DNA from: HGM04593 sp045630965
GTDB taxonomy: Bacteria; Bacteroidota; Bacteroidia; Bacteroidales; Bacteroidaceae
Direction of reading: 5' to 3'
Assembly: GCA_045630965.1 (NCBI GenBank)
Contig: JAZQTU010000012.1
Span: 1 to 64,000 of the forward strand
DNA length: 64,000 bases
Position 1 is the first letter of the stretch, and each line of letters opens with the position of its first letter. Positions 18,878 to 27,150 of this stretch are shown one piece after another. Below the pieces are notes generated by a model. The model did no database searches. It was not told the DNA's origin and was given only the letters and a program-made list of their open reading frames with translations. The position numbers were made by a program, and so were the translations under genes.

Positions 18878-19054
18878 ATGAAAAAGGTATATATATCACC
18901 TCTTGCTACAGAGGTAAACATTGAGGCAACAAACATGCTTGCCGCATCAATACAGATCAACAACGGTACAATAGTTGATACAACAAAACCAGGAAACAAC
19001 GGCGGTCAGCTTTCAACAGGCCACCGCGGAACATGGGGTAACTTGTGGCAGTAA
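18878..19054 (+). CDS. Small Bacteroidales peptide, 58 residues, unknown function
   Basis: ATG at 18878, TAA at 19052-19054. The N-terminus MKKVYISPLATEV and the LAAS motif near residue 22 match a pattern I know from many short hypothetical proteins in Prevotella and Bacteroides (MKKxYxxP...LAxS). The C-terminal half is Gly/Asn/Thr-rich and ends RGTWGNLWQ. There is no signal peptide and no membrane helix. It lies 99 bp after the 1360-residue gene and ends 5 bp before a strong terminator, so it may share that gene's transcript. The constant front and variable, Trp-rich end recall precursor peptides, but no modifying enzyme is nearby. Confidence 0.7.
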   Translation: MKKVYISPLATEVNIEATNMLAASIQINNGTIVDTTKPGNNGGQLSTGHRGTWGNLWQ

Positions 19055-19059
19055 TACTT

Positions 19060-19093
19060 AAACAGGGGTTGTTCGTATGAACAACCCCTGTTT
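19060..19093 (+). terminator. Intrinsic terminator after the 58-residue peptide gene
   Basis: A perfect 15-bp inverted repeat (19060-19074 and 19079-19093), 4-nt loop, followed by gttttttatt. Strong evidence that transcription of the cassette ends here. Confidence 0.92.
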
Positions 19094-19113
19094 GTTTTTT
19101 ATTGTACTGACTT

Positions 19114-19527
19114 TTTTAACCTTAAAACATTAACGTATCTTCTACTTCAAGTCTTTCTTCATTGTTCTTTTGGCGGCCAAAAGAACGAAAAGCCCCGTCA
19201 CTCGTAAAAATCAGTCGTAACAGCCTTTGCTCATGAGTTGCAAGCAACATAATTCGGTCGGCTGTTACTTGACGCAAACAACTTTTCGCTAAAACATAGG
19301 GAATGGGGCAACTCGCTTCACGCACAAACAGCATCGTATGGCACAAACGCTCAAACAATCCCCATTCTACTCCTCTGTTTTATCGGTTGTTTGCTGTGAT
19401 TTTAACTATGTTGAAATTGCTTTCGCTCGCTTTGTAGGTAAACAAGTTTCACTACACTCGCTTGCTCGCAATTTTATCGGTGCCGGTTTTCATTTTAATA
19501 TTACCGTTGCTGGTGGGAAACTGCGGA
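19114..19527 (+). repeat. Long intergenic repeat, copy 2
   Basis: Same orientation as 14061-14407. It carries an extra ~70 bp (about 19401-19472) between the inverted-repeat core and the shared right end. Its left part has a different hairpin (GTTCTTTTGG...CCAAAAGAAC) at the position equivalent to the one in copy 1. The two copies bracket the 1360-residue gene and the peptide gene. Confidence 0.8.
19274..19394. repeat. 121-bp inverted-repeat core, copy 2
   Basis: Same length and same boundary repeats (GCAAACAAC/GTTGTTTGC) as 14225-14345. Three substitutions were seen between the copies. The paired arms are unchanged in sequence except near the junction after CCCCATTCTA. Confidence 0.75.
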
Positions 19528-19610
19528 TTTAGATCCTCTGCCTGCGGCTATTTTTCAAGCGTTCGTTGAGTAACTAAAGCAAGTTTTGTTACACTCACTT
19601 AATTGAAAAA

Positions 19611-19636
19611 TTCGGCGTTGCTCAGGATGACAAATT
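19611..19636 (+). repeat. CTCAGGATGACAA-type dispersed repeat, copy 1
   Basis: TTCGGCGTTGCTCAGGATGA followed by caaatt. Closely related to 29723-29752 and to the right arm of 34758-34832. Non-coding. Confidence 0.55.
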
Positions 19637-19667
19637 TCCAATAGACTCAAAATTCCCCAAATACAGT

Positions 19668-19716
19668 GCCAGTGAGTACAGTGCAAGTTTACTTGCAATT
19701 GTAAACGAGCGCAGCC
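19668..19716 (+). repeat. 49-bp repeat with internal hairpin, copy 2
   Basis: Second copy of the segment at 13936-13984 in the same orientation. In the first cluster this repeat precedes the long repeat, and here it follows it. The rest of 19717-19793 is AT-rich sequence without recognisable content. Confidence 0.7.
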
Positions 19717-19793
19717 TGTATTCGCAACTTGTTGCAATTAAATTCTAATTCGCAACTCAATTCTAATTCCCAGCAACTTTTCAATCCCCACTA

Positions 19794-19834
19794 ATTTTAT
19801 GGGCTGGTTCATTTCAAGAACCAGCCCATAAAAT
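19794..19834. terminator. Terminator at the end of the nuo operon
   Basis: A perfect 17-bp inverted repeat (19794-19810 and 19818-19834) with a 7-nt loop. The arm ends are ATTTTAT/ATAAAAT, and the plus side continues with further Ts. It lies 30 bp beyond the nuoN stop codon on the minus strand. Confidence 0.88.
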
Positions 19835-19863
19835 TTTTCTGTCAGACGCTTTGGCGCCTGGGC

Positions 19864-21285
19864 CTATACCACAACTATATTGTCAATGTTTGAGTATACA
19901 AAGCTGCATATGCCAAGGAGTATTATGCCTGCGGTGCATATGGCGAGGCTTATGCGTGTGTATATGTCGCACTTTATTGTGGGTACGGGGTTGTCGTTCT
20001 TCTCTATGTACATTGCTTTTACTATGAGCAGGTAGTAATAGAGTGATATGACGGTGTTTACGAGTGCGATGAATACCAGTACCCAGAATCCTGCGCTGAA
20101 GGCGCTCATGAAGACGAAGAACTTGCTGAAGAAGCCTGCGAAGGGTGGTATTCCTGCGAGGGAGAATAGTGCAAGTGTCATTATGAGTGTCAGCTTGGGG
20201 TTGGTCTTGTAGAGTCCGTTGAGTGTCTCGCGTCTTACGTTATTGCGTGTCTTCCATTCGATGGTCTCTATTATTGCGAATATTGCCATGTTGGCCATCA
20301 TGTATACTACAATGTAATATATCATGGCGCTCATGCCTTCGGCTTGTCCGCCGATGACGGCAAGCATGATGTATCCGGCCTGTGAGATGCTGCTGAATGC
20401 CATGAAGCGTTTGAGGAAGCGTTGTTTTATTGCCATGAGGTTGGCAAGGGTTATGCTGGCTACGATGGCTATGTATATGATGGTCTGCCACTGCTCTGCC
20501 ATGGGGGCGAATACTTTTGTCAGTACTACGAAGAGTGTGAATGCAGCTGCGCCCTTGGAGATTACTGACATGTATGCTGTCACTGTTGTTGGGGCTCCCT
20601 GGTAGCTGTCGGCTGTCCACAGGTGGAACGGTACTAATGATATCTTGAATCCGAGGCCTGCAAAGAAGAGTACGAGGGCGAATACCTGTATCGGTGCGCC
20701 TGTGATGCGGGCTGCCATGTCGTTGAAGTAGAGCGATCCAGTGGTGCCGTAAAGGAAGGATATGCCGTAGAGCATGACTGCCGATGCGAACATCGATGTC
20801 AAGATATATTTAATTCCTGCTTCGGCGGAATTATGGCGGTACTTGTCGAATGCTACAAGGCAGGCGAGGGGCAGTGAGGCGAGCTCTATGCCAAGGAAGA
20901 GCAACAGGAAGTGGCGTGCGCTCATCATGAAGAACATTCCCACGAGGGTGCTCAGCAACAGTATGTAGAACTCTCCCTGTTTGTAGAATGTGTTCTTGTC
21001 CTTGAGCCAGTTGTTTGCCTGCAGCATGACAAGGAGGCTACCGAAGGCGAGTATTGCTTTCATGGTCACTATCATGGCGTTGCTCTCGTACATGCCGCCG
21101 AAGAGTGTGAACGATGATGTGTTGCTTGTGATGAGGAGGCACAGCACTGCCATCAGCACGCAGGTGATGGGGTGGAAGAACTTGCGCAGGTGTCCTGTCG
21201 TGGCAAGGTCGTACATGAATATTATCAGGTATATGCCTAGGAGGCTTACCTCCGGGCGCATAAGGAAAAATTGCAGGTAATTCAT
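19864..21285 (-). CDS. nuoN: NuoN, complex I antiporter-like subunit N
   Basis: 473 residues, a multi-pass membrane protein of the Mrp-antiporter-like family. The proton-channel signatures FHLWTADSYQGAPTTVTAYMSVISKGAA and a conserved membrane Glu (LLFLGIELASLPL) are present. It is the last gene of the nuo cluster, 23 bp after nuoM, and is followed by a terminator. It pumps protons as part of the membrane arm. Confidence 0.96.
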   Translation of the reverse strand: MNYLQFFLMRPEVSLLGIYLIIFMYDLATTGHLRKFFHPITCVLMAVLCLLITSNTSSFTLFGGMYESNAMIVTMKAILAFGSLLVMLQANNWLKDKNTFYKQGEFYILLLSTLVGMFFMMSARHFLLLFLGIELASLPLACLVAFDKYRHNSAEAGIKYILTSMFASAVMLYGISFLYGTTGSLYFNDMAARITGAPIQVFALVLFFAGLGFKISLVPFHLWTADSYQGAPTTVTAYMSVISKGAAAFTLFVVLTKVFAPMAEQWQTIIYIAIVASITLANLMAIKQRFLKRFMAFSSISQAGYIMLAVIGGQAEGMSAMIYYIVVYMMANMAIFAIIETIEWKTRNNVRRETLNGLYKTNPKLTLIMTLALFSLAGIPPFAGFFSKFFVFMSAFSAGFWVLVFIALVNTVISLYYYLLIVKAMYIEKNDNPVPTIKCDIYTRISLAICTAGIILLGICSFVYSNIDNIVVV

Positions 21286-21308
21286 ATTGTTGGTTTATAT
21301 TTTTCCAA

Positions 21309-22793
21309 TTAACGTAAAAGGTTCGCGAGTACGCCGCCTACGCCGTCGCCTATGAGGTAACTCACCCATAGGGGTATTATACCCAGTGCGGCAACGCACG
21401 CTACAAGGCATATGACGGTGAACTTCTCGTCCCATGTGGCGTCGTTCAGTTTCTTGTGCTCTTCGTTCTCGGGCTCGCCGTACAGTATGCGTCCTACTAC
21501 GCGCAGGATATATACGGCTGTTATCACTATGCTTGTGCAGGCGATTATGGTCACGGCTCTGTGGAATGTGTCGTTGACTTCAAAGGCGCCTACAAAAATA
21601 CTCATCTCTGCTACGAAGCCGCTGAATCCTGGCAAGCCAAGGTTGGCAAGGCCGGCTATGATGTATCCTACTGCGAGGAACGGCATTATCTTCATCAGTC
21701 CGCGCATCTGGCGTATATCGCGTGTGTGGGTGCGTCCGTAAATCATACCTATAAGGGCAAAGAAGAGGGCGGTCATGAGTCCGTGAGACAGCATCTGAAG
21801 TATTGCTCCGGTGCATGCGGTCTTTGTCATCATGAGAATGGCGAACAGCACCAGTCCGCAGTGTGACACGGATGAGTAGGCGTTGATGTACTTGAGATCG
21901 GTCTGGCTTACAGCGCTCAGTGCTCCGTATACTACGCTTATGGTTGTCAGTATTATGAATATCCATGCAAGGTCGTTGGCTGCCTGTGGCATGAGGTACA
22001 TGGCTATTCTGAAACAGCCGTAGCCTCCGAGCTTCATCAGTACGCCGGCATGCAGCATGGATACGGATGTGGGGGCGCAGGCGTGGCCGTCGGGGCTCCA
22101 TGTGTGGAAGGGAAACAGTGCGCCAAGCACGCCGAACCCGATGAATGTGAGCGGGAAGAATATATACTGCATGCTTGCCGGTATGTTGTTCAGGGCGGCT
22201 ATCTCATGTATGTTCATGGTTATGGCGCCGCTACCGAAGTATATTCCCAGTATTCCCATGAGCAGGAATGCCGATCCTCCCATGAGCATGAGGGTGAGCT
22301 TCATTGCCGAATACTCCTTACGGCCGCTGCCCCATACGCCTATGAGAAGGTACATGGGGATGAGGGCTGTCTCGTAGAACATGAACATGGTGAAGAGGTC
22401 GGTGGATATGAAGAACCCGTATACTCCCAACGAGAGCAGTGTGTACCACAGGAAGAACTCCTTTGTCATGGGCTGCAGTCTCCACGATGCGAATGTGCCG
22501 GTGAATACTATTATCGACGATAGCAGCAGCATGACTACCGATATGCCGTCAACGCCAATGGAGAAGGCTATGTTGAACGGTGCGTACCACATCCATGATG
22601 AGTTGAAGATTGTGGTGGCTGTGTCGCCAGCATTGCGCGCCTGCATGAAACATACGGTGAGGTACACCGACAGTGCCAGCAGCAGTGACGATCCTGTTAC
22701 CATGACAGCGCGTGTCTGTCTCAGGTTGCGGCTTCCCCATAATGCCAACAGCATGGCGAGGGGAATGATGATGAACAGTAGAAGTATATTCAT
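21309..22793 (-). CDS. nuoM: NuoM, complex I antiporter-like subunit M
   Basis: 494 residues with about 14 membrane helices. Family motifs include FMFYETALIPMYLLIGVWG (the essential membrane Glu) and HTWSPDGHACAPTSVSMLHAG followed by LMKLGGYG. Lies 13 bp after nuoL. Confidence 0.97.
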   Translation of the reverse strand: MNILLLFIIIPLAMLLALWGSRNLRQTRAVMVTGSSLLLALSVYLTVCFMQARNAGDTATTIFNSSWMWYAPFNIAFSIGVDGISVVMLLLSSIIVFTGTFASWRLQPMTKEFFLWYTLLSLGVYGFFISTDLFTMFMFYETALIPMYLLIGVWGSGRKEYSAMKLTLMLMGGSAFLLMGILGIYFGSGAITMNIHEIAALNNIPASMQYIFFPLTFIGFGVLGALFPFHTWSPDGHACAPTSVSMLHAGVLMKLGGYGCFRIAMYLMPQAANDLAWIFIILTTISVVYGALSAVSQTDLKYINAYSSVSHCGLVLFAILMMTKTACTGAILQMLSHGLMTALFFALIGMIYGRTHTRDIRQMRGLMKIMPFLAVGYIIAGLANLGLPGFSGFVAEMSIFVGAFEVNDTFHRAVTIIACTSIVITAVYILRVVGRILYGEPENEEHKKLNDATWDEKFTVICLVACVAALGIIPLWVSYLIGDGVGGVLANLLR

Positions 22794-22806
22794 AGTATGT
22801 TTCTTT

Positions 22807-24732
22807 TTACAATAAATAGAGTAACAGCAGTACTATTGCCAGAGCACCGCTGAGGAAAAATATGCAGTAGGACTGCAGGTTACCGTCCTGTATGAATCTT
22901 GCCCATCCTCCGGCTCTCTGTGTCACCTTCGCAAGCATGTCGAATGTGGCGTCGATGACGTTACGGTCGAACCATGCAATGGGGCGGCTTATGCAGTTGA
23001 AGATAACCTTCTTTGTGACAAAGAGCCATACCTCGTCAAGGTAAAAGCGGTGGTAAGCTGCCTTTATAGGTGAACGCAACGCTCTGTTTATGGCTGTGGT
23101 TATACTGCTTTCTCCCTTTCTGTACATCACGGTGGCGCATGCTATGCCTGCCATGGCAAGCAGTATGCTTGTGGTCGCTACGTTGATGTTGAGGTGTATA
23201 TCATATGCTTTGCCGTTGCTGCTTACGAACTCGCCGAACGGTATGAAGCCGGCAACGCATGTAATGAGTGCAAGTATAATGAGTGGCAGTGTCATCGTCA
23301 AAGGTGCTTCATGCGGCTTGTGTGGCTTCTCCTCTCTTTCGCCGGCATTGTACCTGGCAAGCTCCTCTTCGTAGTGGCTCTTGCCCCAGAAGATGAGGTA
23401 GTAGAGGCGGAACATGTAGAACGCTGTGAGGGCGGCAACGAAGCTCATGAACAGTCCCATGGGCTGTGAGAATGCATAACATGCTGCCAGTATCTCATCC
23501 TTGCTGAAGAAGCCGCTGAATGGCGGTATGCCGGCAATGGCAAGGCAAGCGATGAGGAAGGTTATGTTTGTTATTGGCATGTATTTGCGCAAGCCTCCCA
23601 TGTGGCTCTTTTCGTTGCTGTGTACTGCGTGTATTATTGCACCGGCGCAAAGGAATAGCAATCCCTTGAACATGGCGTGGGTGAAGAGGTGGAACATTGA
23701 TGCCATGTAGCCCAGTCCTCCTTCGTGTGGGTCTATGCCTGTGCATACGCCAAGGGATACCATCATGAACGCTATCTGCGAAATGGTTGAGAAGGCGAGC
23801 ACGCGCTTGACGTCGGTCTGTACGCATGCCACAATGGCGGCGTAAAGGGCTGTGAATGCGCCGATGTATGCTATTATGTGAAGTACCTCAGGCGCGTAAC
23901 CTATGAAGAGCGGGAAGAGGCGTGCTACAAGGAATACGCCTGCCACGACCATGGTAGCGGCATGTATCAGTGCCGAAACGGGTGTGGGGCCCTCCATGGC
24001 GTCAGGGAGCCATATATGCAGGGGGAACATGGCGCTTTTTCCTGCACCGCCGATGAACATGAGCATGAGTGCTGTAGGCAGCATTGCTGCGGCACCTGCA
24101 AGGGCTGTCTCTGCCGGAGTGAAGGAGAATGTGCCTGTATAGTAGCCGTATATGAGTATTCCTATGAGGAAGAAGAGATCGGCAAAGCGTGTTACAATGA
24201 ACGCTTTCTTTGATGCGGCAATGGCTTCGGGCTTGGTGTAGTAGAAGCCTATCAGCAGGTATGAAGAGACACCTACAAGCTCCCAGAATATGTACATCTG
24301 GAATATGTTGGTGGCTACCACCAGTCCCAGCATGGAGAAGGTGAAGAGCGAGAGGAAGGCGTAATAGCGCTGGAATCCCTTTTCGCCTTTCATGTAACCG
24401 AGCGAGTAGATGTGTACCATGAGGCTCACTGTGGATATTACAACGAGCATCATTGCCGAAATGGGGGTTATCGATATGCCCATGTCGATGCTGAGGCTCT
24501 CGCCAAGCGGCAACCATGTGGCGTTGAAGGGAACTGCTTCGGCGAACACGCCGTCGGCATTCCTGCCTGCCATGAAATATGTGGCTGTGGTGATGTATGA
24601 TATAGCGGTCACTGCTGCCAGTGAGCAGGTGCCTATGACGCCTGCTGTGATGTGGCGCATCCTGTTGCCGGCAAGTGCAAGCAACAGAAAACTAAGCAAT
24701 GGCAATGCGAGTATGAATATTGTGTATTCCAT
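22807..24732 (-). CDS. nuoL: NuoL, complex I antiporter-like subunit L
   Basis: 641 residues. The N-terminal antiporter core carries YIFWELVGVSSYLLIGF and PLHIWLPDAMEGPTPVSALIHAA. The C-terminal extension fits the lateral helix HL and a final membrane anchor. It is 4 bp after nuoK. No frameshift or gap was seen. Confidence 0.97.
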   Translation of the reverse strand: MEYTIFILALPLLSFLLLALAGNRMRHITAGVIGTCSLAAVTAISYITTATYFMAGRNADGVFAEAVPFNATWLPLGESLSIDMGISITPISAMMLVVISTVSLMVHIYSLGYMKGEKGFQRYYAFLSLFTFSMLGLVVATNIFQMYIFWELVGVSSYLLIGFYYTKPEAIAASKKAFIVTRFADLFFLIGILIYGYYTGTFSFTPAETALAGAAAMLPTALMLMFIGGAGKSAMFPLHIWLPDAMEGPTPVSALIHAATMVVAGVFLVARLFPLFIGYAPEVLHIIAYIGAFTALYAAIVACVQTDVKRVLAFSTISQIAFMMVSLGVCTGIDPHEGGLGYMASMFHLFTHAMFKGLLFLCAGAIIHAVHSNEKSHMGGLRKYMPITNITFLIACLAIAGIPPFSGFFSKDEILAACYAFSQPMGLFMSFVAALTAFYMFRLYYLIFWGKSHYEEELARYNAGEREEKPHKPHEAPLTMTLPLIILALITCVAGFIPFGEFVSSNGKAYDIHLNINVATTSILLAMAGIACATVMYRKGESSITTAINRALRSPIKAAYHRFYLDEVWLFVTKKVIFNCISRPIAWFDRNVIDATFDMLAKVTQRAGGWARFIQDGNLQSYCIFFLSGALAIVLLLLYLL

Positions 24733-24736
24733 GCTT

Positions 24737-25048
24737 TTAGTGCTTTAAGTTCCTTAACCTCTTGATATGTATTGAATGTGCGTTGCGGTAGACGTTGATT
24801 ATTATCGCTATGGCAACGGCTGTCTCTGCCGCTGCAACGCCAATACCGAACAGTGCGAAGATGTATCCGTCGACACCCTCGGGGTAGCAGTATGCGTTGA
24901 ACACTGCGAAGTTGATATCCACGGCGTTGAGCATCATCTCGGTGCTTATGAGCAGTGAAACGAGGTTACGTCGTGTAAAGAATCCGAAGATGCCTATGAA
25001 GAAGAGCACTGCCGACAGTACCAACATGTATTCTACAGGTATATTCAT
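24737..25048 (-). CDS. nuoK: NuoK, complex I membrane subunit K
   Basis: 103 residues, three membrane helices. Conserved glutamates in LLISTEMMLNAVDINF and GVAAAETAVAIAI mark the proton path. It lies between nuoJ and nuoL with gaps of 5 and 4 bp, so it is very likely translationally coupled. Confidence 0.96.
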   Translation of the reverse strand: MNIPVEYMLVLSAVLFFIGIFGFFTRRNLVSLLISTEMMLNAVDINFAVFNAYCYPEGVDGYIFALFGIGVAAAETAVAIAIIINVYRNAHSIHIKRLRNLKH

Positions 25049-25053
25049 GGCCG

Positions 25054-25557
25054 TTACTTTTTACGTGCTATCATTATCGCTCCCACAGTGCAGGCTAGGA
25101 GCAGGATGCTCATGACCTCGAAGGGGAGTATGTAGTTGAATTTCTCTGTTCCCATAAGTGCCATACCAAGCGCCTTTATCTGTACACCTTCGCCGGTGAA
25201 CTTGTCACCGCCAAAGTCGGTGTTGCCTATAAGGTAAATGGTGAGCACCATGCCGGTAAGGGCTGTGGCCATACCTGCAAAGTAGCGGCGAACCGATGTC
25301 TGTGTGATGTCCATGCTGCCCTTGCCAATGAGGAGAATGGCGAAGATGAACATCACCACAATACCGCCGGCATACACTGTTATCTGCACTGTGCCAAGGA
25401 AGGTGTAGTGGAGAATGAAATACAAGCCTGCTGTGCCGAACAGCACGAACAGCAACTCGGTGGCGGCACGCATGATTCTGCTCGATGTGACGGCAAAAAG
25501 TGCCGCTACAATCATGACGAATGCCAGTCCTGTAAAGATGATAAGGTTGGAGTACAT
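25054..25557 (-). CDS. nuoJ: NuoJ, complex I membrane subunit J
   Basis: 167 residues, about five membrane helices. Includes the glycine-rich TM3 segment VYAGGIVVMFIFAILL typical of NuoJ. It lies 5 bp after nuoI. Confidence 0.95.
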   Translation of the reverse strand: MYSNLIIFTGLAFVMIVAALFAVTSSRIMRAATELLFVLFGTAGLYFILHYTFLGTVQITVYAGGIVVMFIFAILLIGKGSMDITQTSVRRYFAGMATALTGMVLTIYLIGNTDFGGDKFTGEGVQIKALGMALMGTEKFNYILPFEVMSILLLACTVGAIMIARKK

Positions 25558-25562
25558 ATCCT

Positions 25563-26009
25563 TTATCTGTTTAGTTTCATTATCAGTTTGTTTCTGTTGA
25601 ATACGGCGTTCTCGAAGTCGTTGCTGAACTCAATAGCGTTCTTGGGGCAGGCGTTGACGCACAACTGACAGAACATGCATGCTCCAAGGTCGTACATGTA
25701 GCTGTCGAGCATCTTCTTGCTCTTGCCTGTCTCTTCGTCGGTCACCGTTCTTGTGGTAATGGTGATGGTGCCGTTGGGGCATGCCTGCTGGCAGAGTCCG
25801 CAAGCTATACATCTGTTGTTGCCCTCTGCGTCGTGAGGCATCACGAGCTGTGCACGATGACGCTCGGGTATCTTGAGATTCTTGCGGTTCTCGGGGTACT
25901 GCTCTGTGACCTTACGTGTGAAGAATTCGCGCAAGGTAACCTTCATGCCTGTAAGCAATGACTTTATCGCAAACAGGATGCCTCCTATGTATGTCTCTCT
26001 TAATTTCAT
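25563..26009 (-). CDS. nuoI: NuoI, complex I 2x[4Fe-4S] subunit
   Basis: 148 residues from the ATG at 26009; a TTG two codons upstream is possible but less likely. Two ferredoxin motifs hold clusters N6a/N6b: Cys67, 70, 73, 77 (CIACGLCQQACP) and Cys111, 114, 117, 121 (CMFCQLCVNACP). It links the hydrophilic arm to the quinone site. With NuoG and NuoF absent it is the most peripheral Fe-S subunit encoded here and a plausible docking site for an electron donor. Confidence 0.95.
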   Translation of the reverse strand: MKLRETYIGGILFAIKSLLTGMKVTLREFFTRKVTEQYPENRKNLKIPERHRAQLVMPHDAEGNNRCIACGLCQQACPNGTITITTRTVTDEETGKSKKMLDSYMYDLGACMFCQLCVNACPKNAIEFSNDFENAVFNRNKLIMKLNR

Positions 26010-26061
26010 TATCAATATCGTAATGGTTAACTATGGGGGTTTCTGCGCTGTGGGTCTCTCT

Positions 26062-27138
26062 TTAGAATGTCCAGCCCATAACCACGCAGATTGTCATTAT
26101 AAGCAGGTTCAGCAATCCTATCGGGATGAGATACTTCCACTCCAGAATGACAACCTGGTCAATACGCAGGCGGGGGAAAGTCCATCTTATCCACATGAGC
26201 AGCCATATGACAAAGAATGTCTTGGCAAGGAACCAAACAACTCCGGGGATGTATCCCATTACGGCGTTGAAGGAGTCGAGGCCTGTGATGTAAAGCGGTG
26301 CCCATCCTCCAAGGAATATGGTCGTTGCTATGCCTGCTATGATGAACATGTTCATGAACTCGGCAACATAGAAGAATCCGAATCCCATACCGGAATACTC
26401 TGTGTGGAATCCTGCTGTCAGCTCCGACTCTGCCTCGGGGAGGTCGAACGGCGCTCTGTTAGTCTCGGCATTGCCGGCTATTATATATATGATGAATGCG
26501 ACAATGGCAGGTATGTGTCCGCGGAATATGAACCAACCGTGTGTCTGTATTTCGACAATCTCGCTTATCTGCATGGTGCCGCTGAGCACTACAAGGGTGA
26601 GCATGCTGAGTCCCATAGACAACTCGTAGCTGATCATCTGTCCTCCGCTTCGCATGGCGCCAATCATGGAGAACTTGTTGTTGCTGCTCCAGCCGGCAAG
26701 GAGTATACCCAACACGCCGAATGAGGATGCTGCAATGATGAACAAAACTCCAATGTTGAAGTCGATGATATGCAGGCCTTTGTCAAACGGAAGGCAGCAG
26801 AATGTTATGATGGAGCTCATTACTACAAGGAACGGGGCGAGATTGTACAGCACGCGGTCGGAATTCTTGATGTCGATAATCTCCTTTATGAGCATCTTGA
26901 ACACGTCGGCGAAGACCTGAAGCAATCCCCAGGGACCTACGCGCATGGGGCCCAAACGGCACTGGAATGCGGCGCAGACCTTGCGCTCCATGAATATCAT
27001 TATTATGGCGAACACCAGATATGCCACAATTGCGCATACTGCAACGAGGGCACACTCTGTAAGTGTTGCCGCCGGTGAGGGCATGACGGAACGGAGGTAA
27101 CCGTCTATGGCTGTTGTTATGGTTGTGAAATCGAACAT
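26062..27138 (-). CDS. nuoH: NuoH, complex I quinone-site membrane subunit
   Basis: 358 residues, about eight membrane helices. Hallmarks are the RLGPMRVGPWGLLQVFADVFK loop and NRAPFDLPEAESELTAGFHTEYSG, which line the quinone chamber. The N-terminus is about 30 residues longer than minimal NuoH. It lies 12 bp after nuoCD. Confidence 0.96.
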   Translation of the reverse strand: MFDFTTITTAIDGYLRSVMPSPAATLTECALVAVCAIVAYLVFAIIMIFMERKVCAAFQCRLGPMRVGPWGLLQVFADVFKMLIKEIIDIKNSDRVLYNLAPFLVVMSSIITFCCLPFDKGLHIIDFNIGVLFIIAASSFGVLGILLAGWSSNNKFSMIGAMRSGGQMISYELSMGLSMLTLVVLSGTMQISEIVEIQTHGWFIFRGHIPAIVAFIIYIIAGNAETNRAPFDLPEAESELTAGFHTEYSGMGFGFFYVAEFMNMFIIAGIATTIFLGGWAPLYITGLDSFNAVMGYIPGVVWFLAKTFFVIWLLMWIRWTFPRLRIDQVVILEWKYLIPIGLLNLLIMTICVVMGWTF

Positions 27139-27150
27139 ATTATCTCTGTT

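Noticed and set aside
19122..19358. 78-codon minus-strand frame in the second long repeat
   Set aside because: Same reason; it crosses hairpins and has no start context or domain.
12483..19863. Possible integrated mobile element with att sites and integrase
   Set aside because: Despite the many repeats, no integrase, transposase, relaxase, tRNA end or matching target duplication is visible.
25873..26724. 283-codon plus-strand open frame across nuoI and nuoH
   Set aside because: It is antisense to two certain genes, has no domain or start context, and such frames arise from codon bias of membrane-protein genes.
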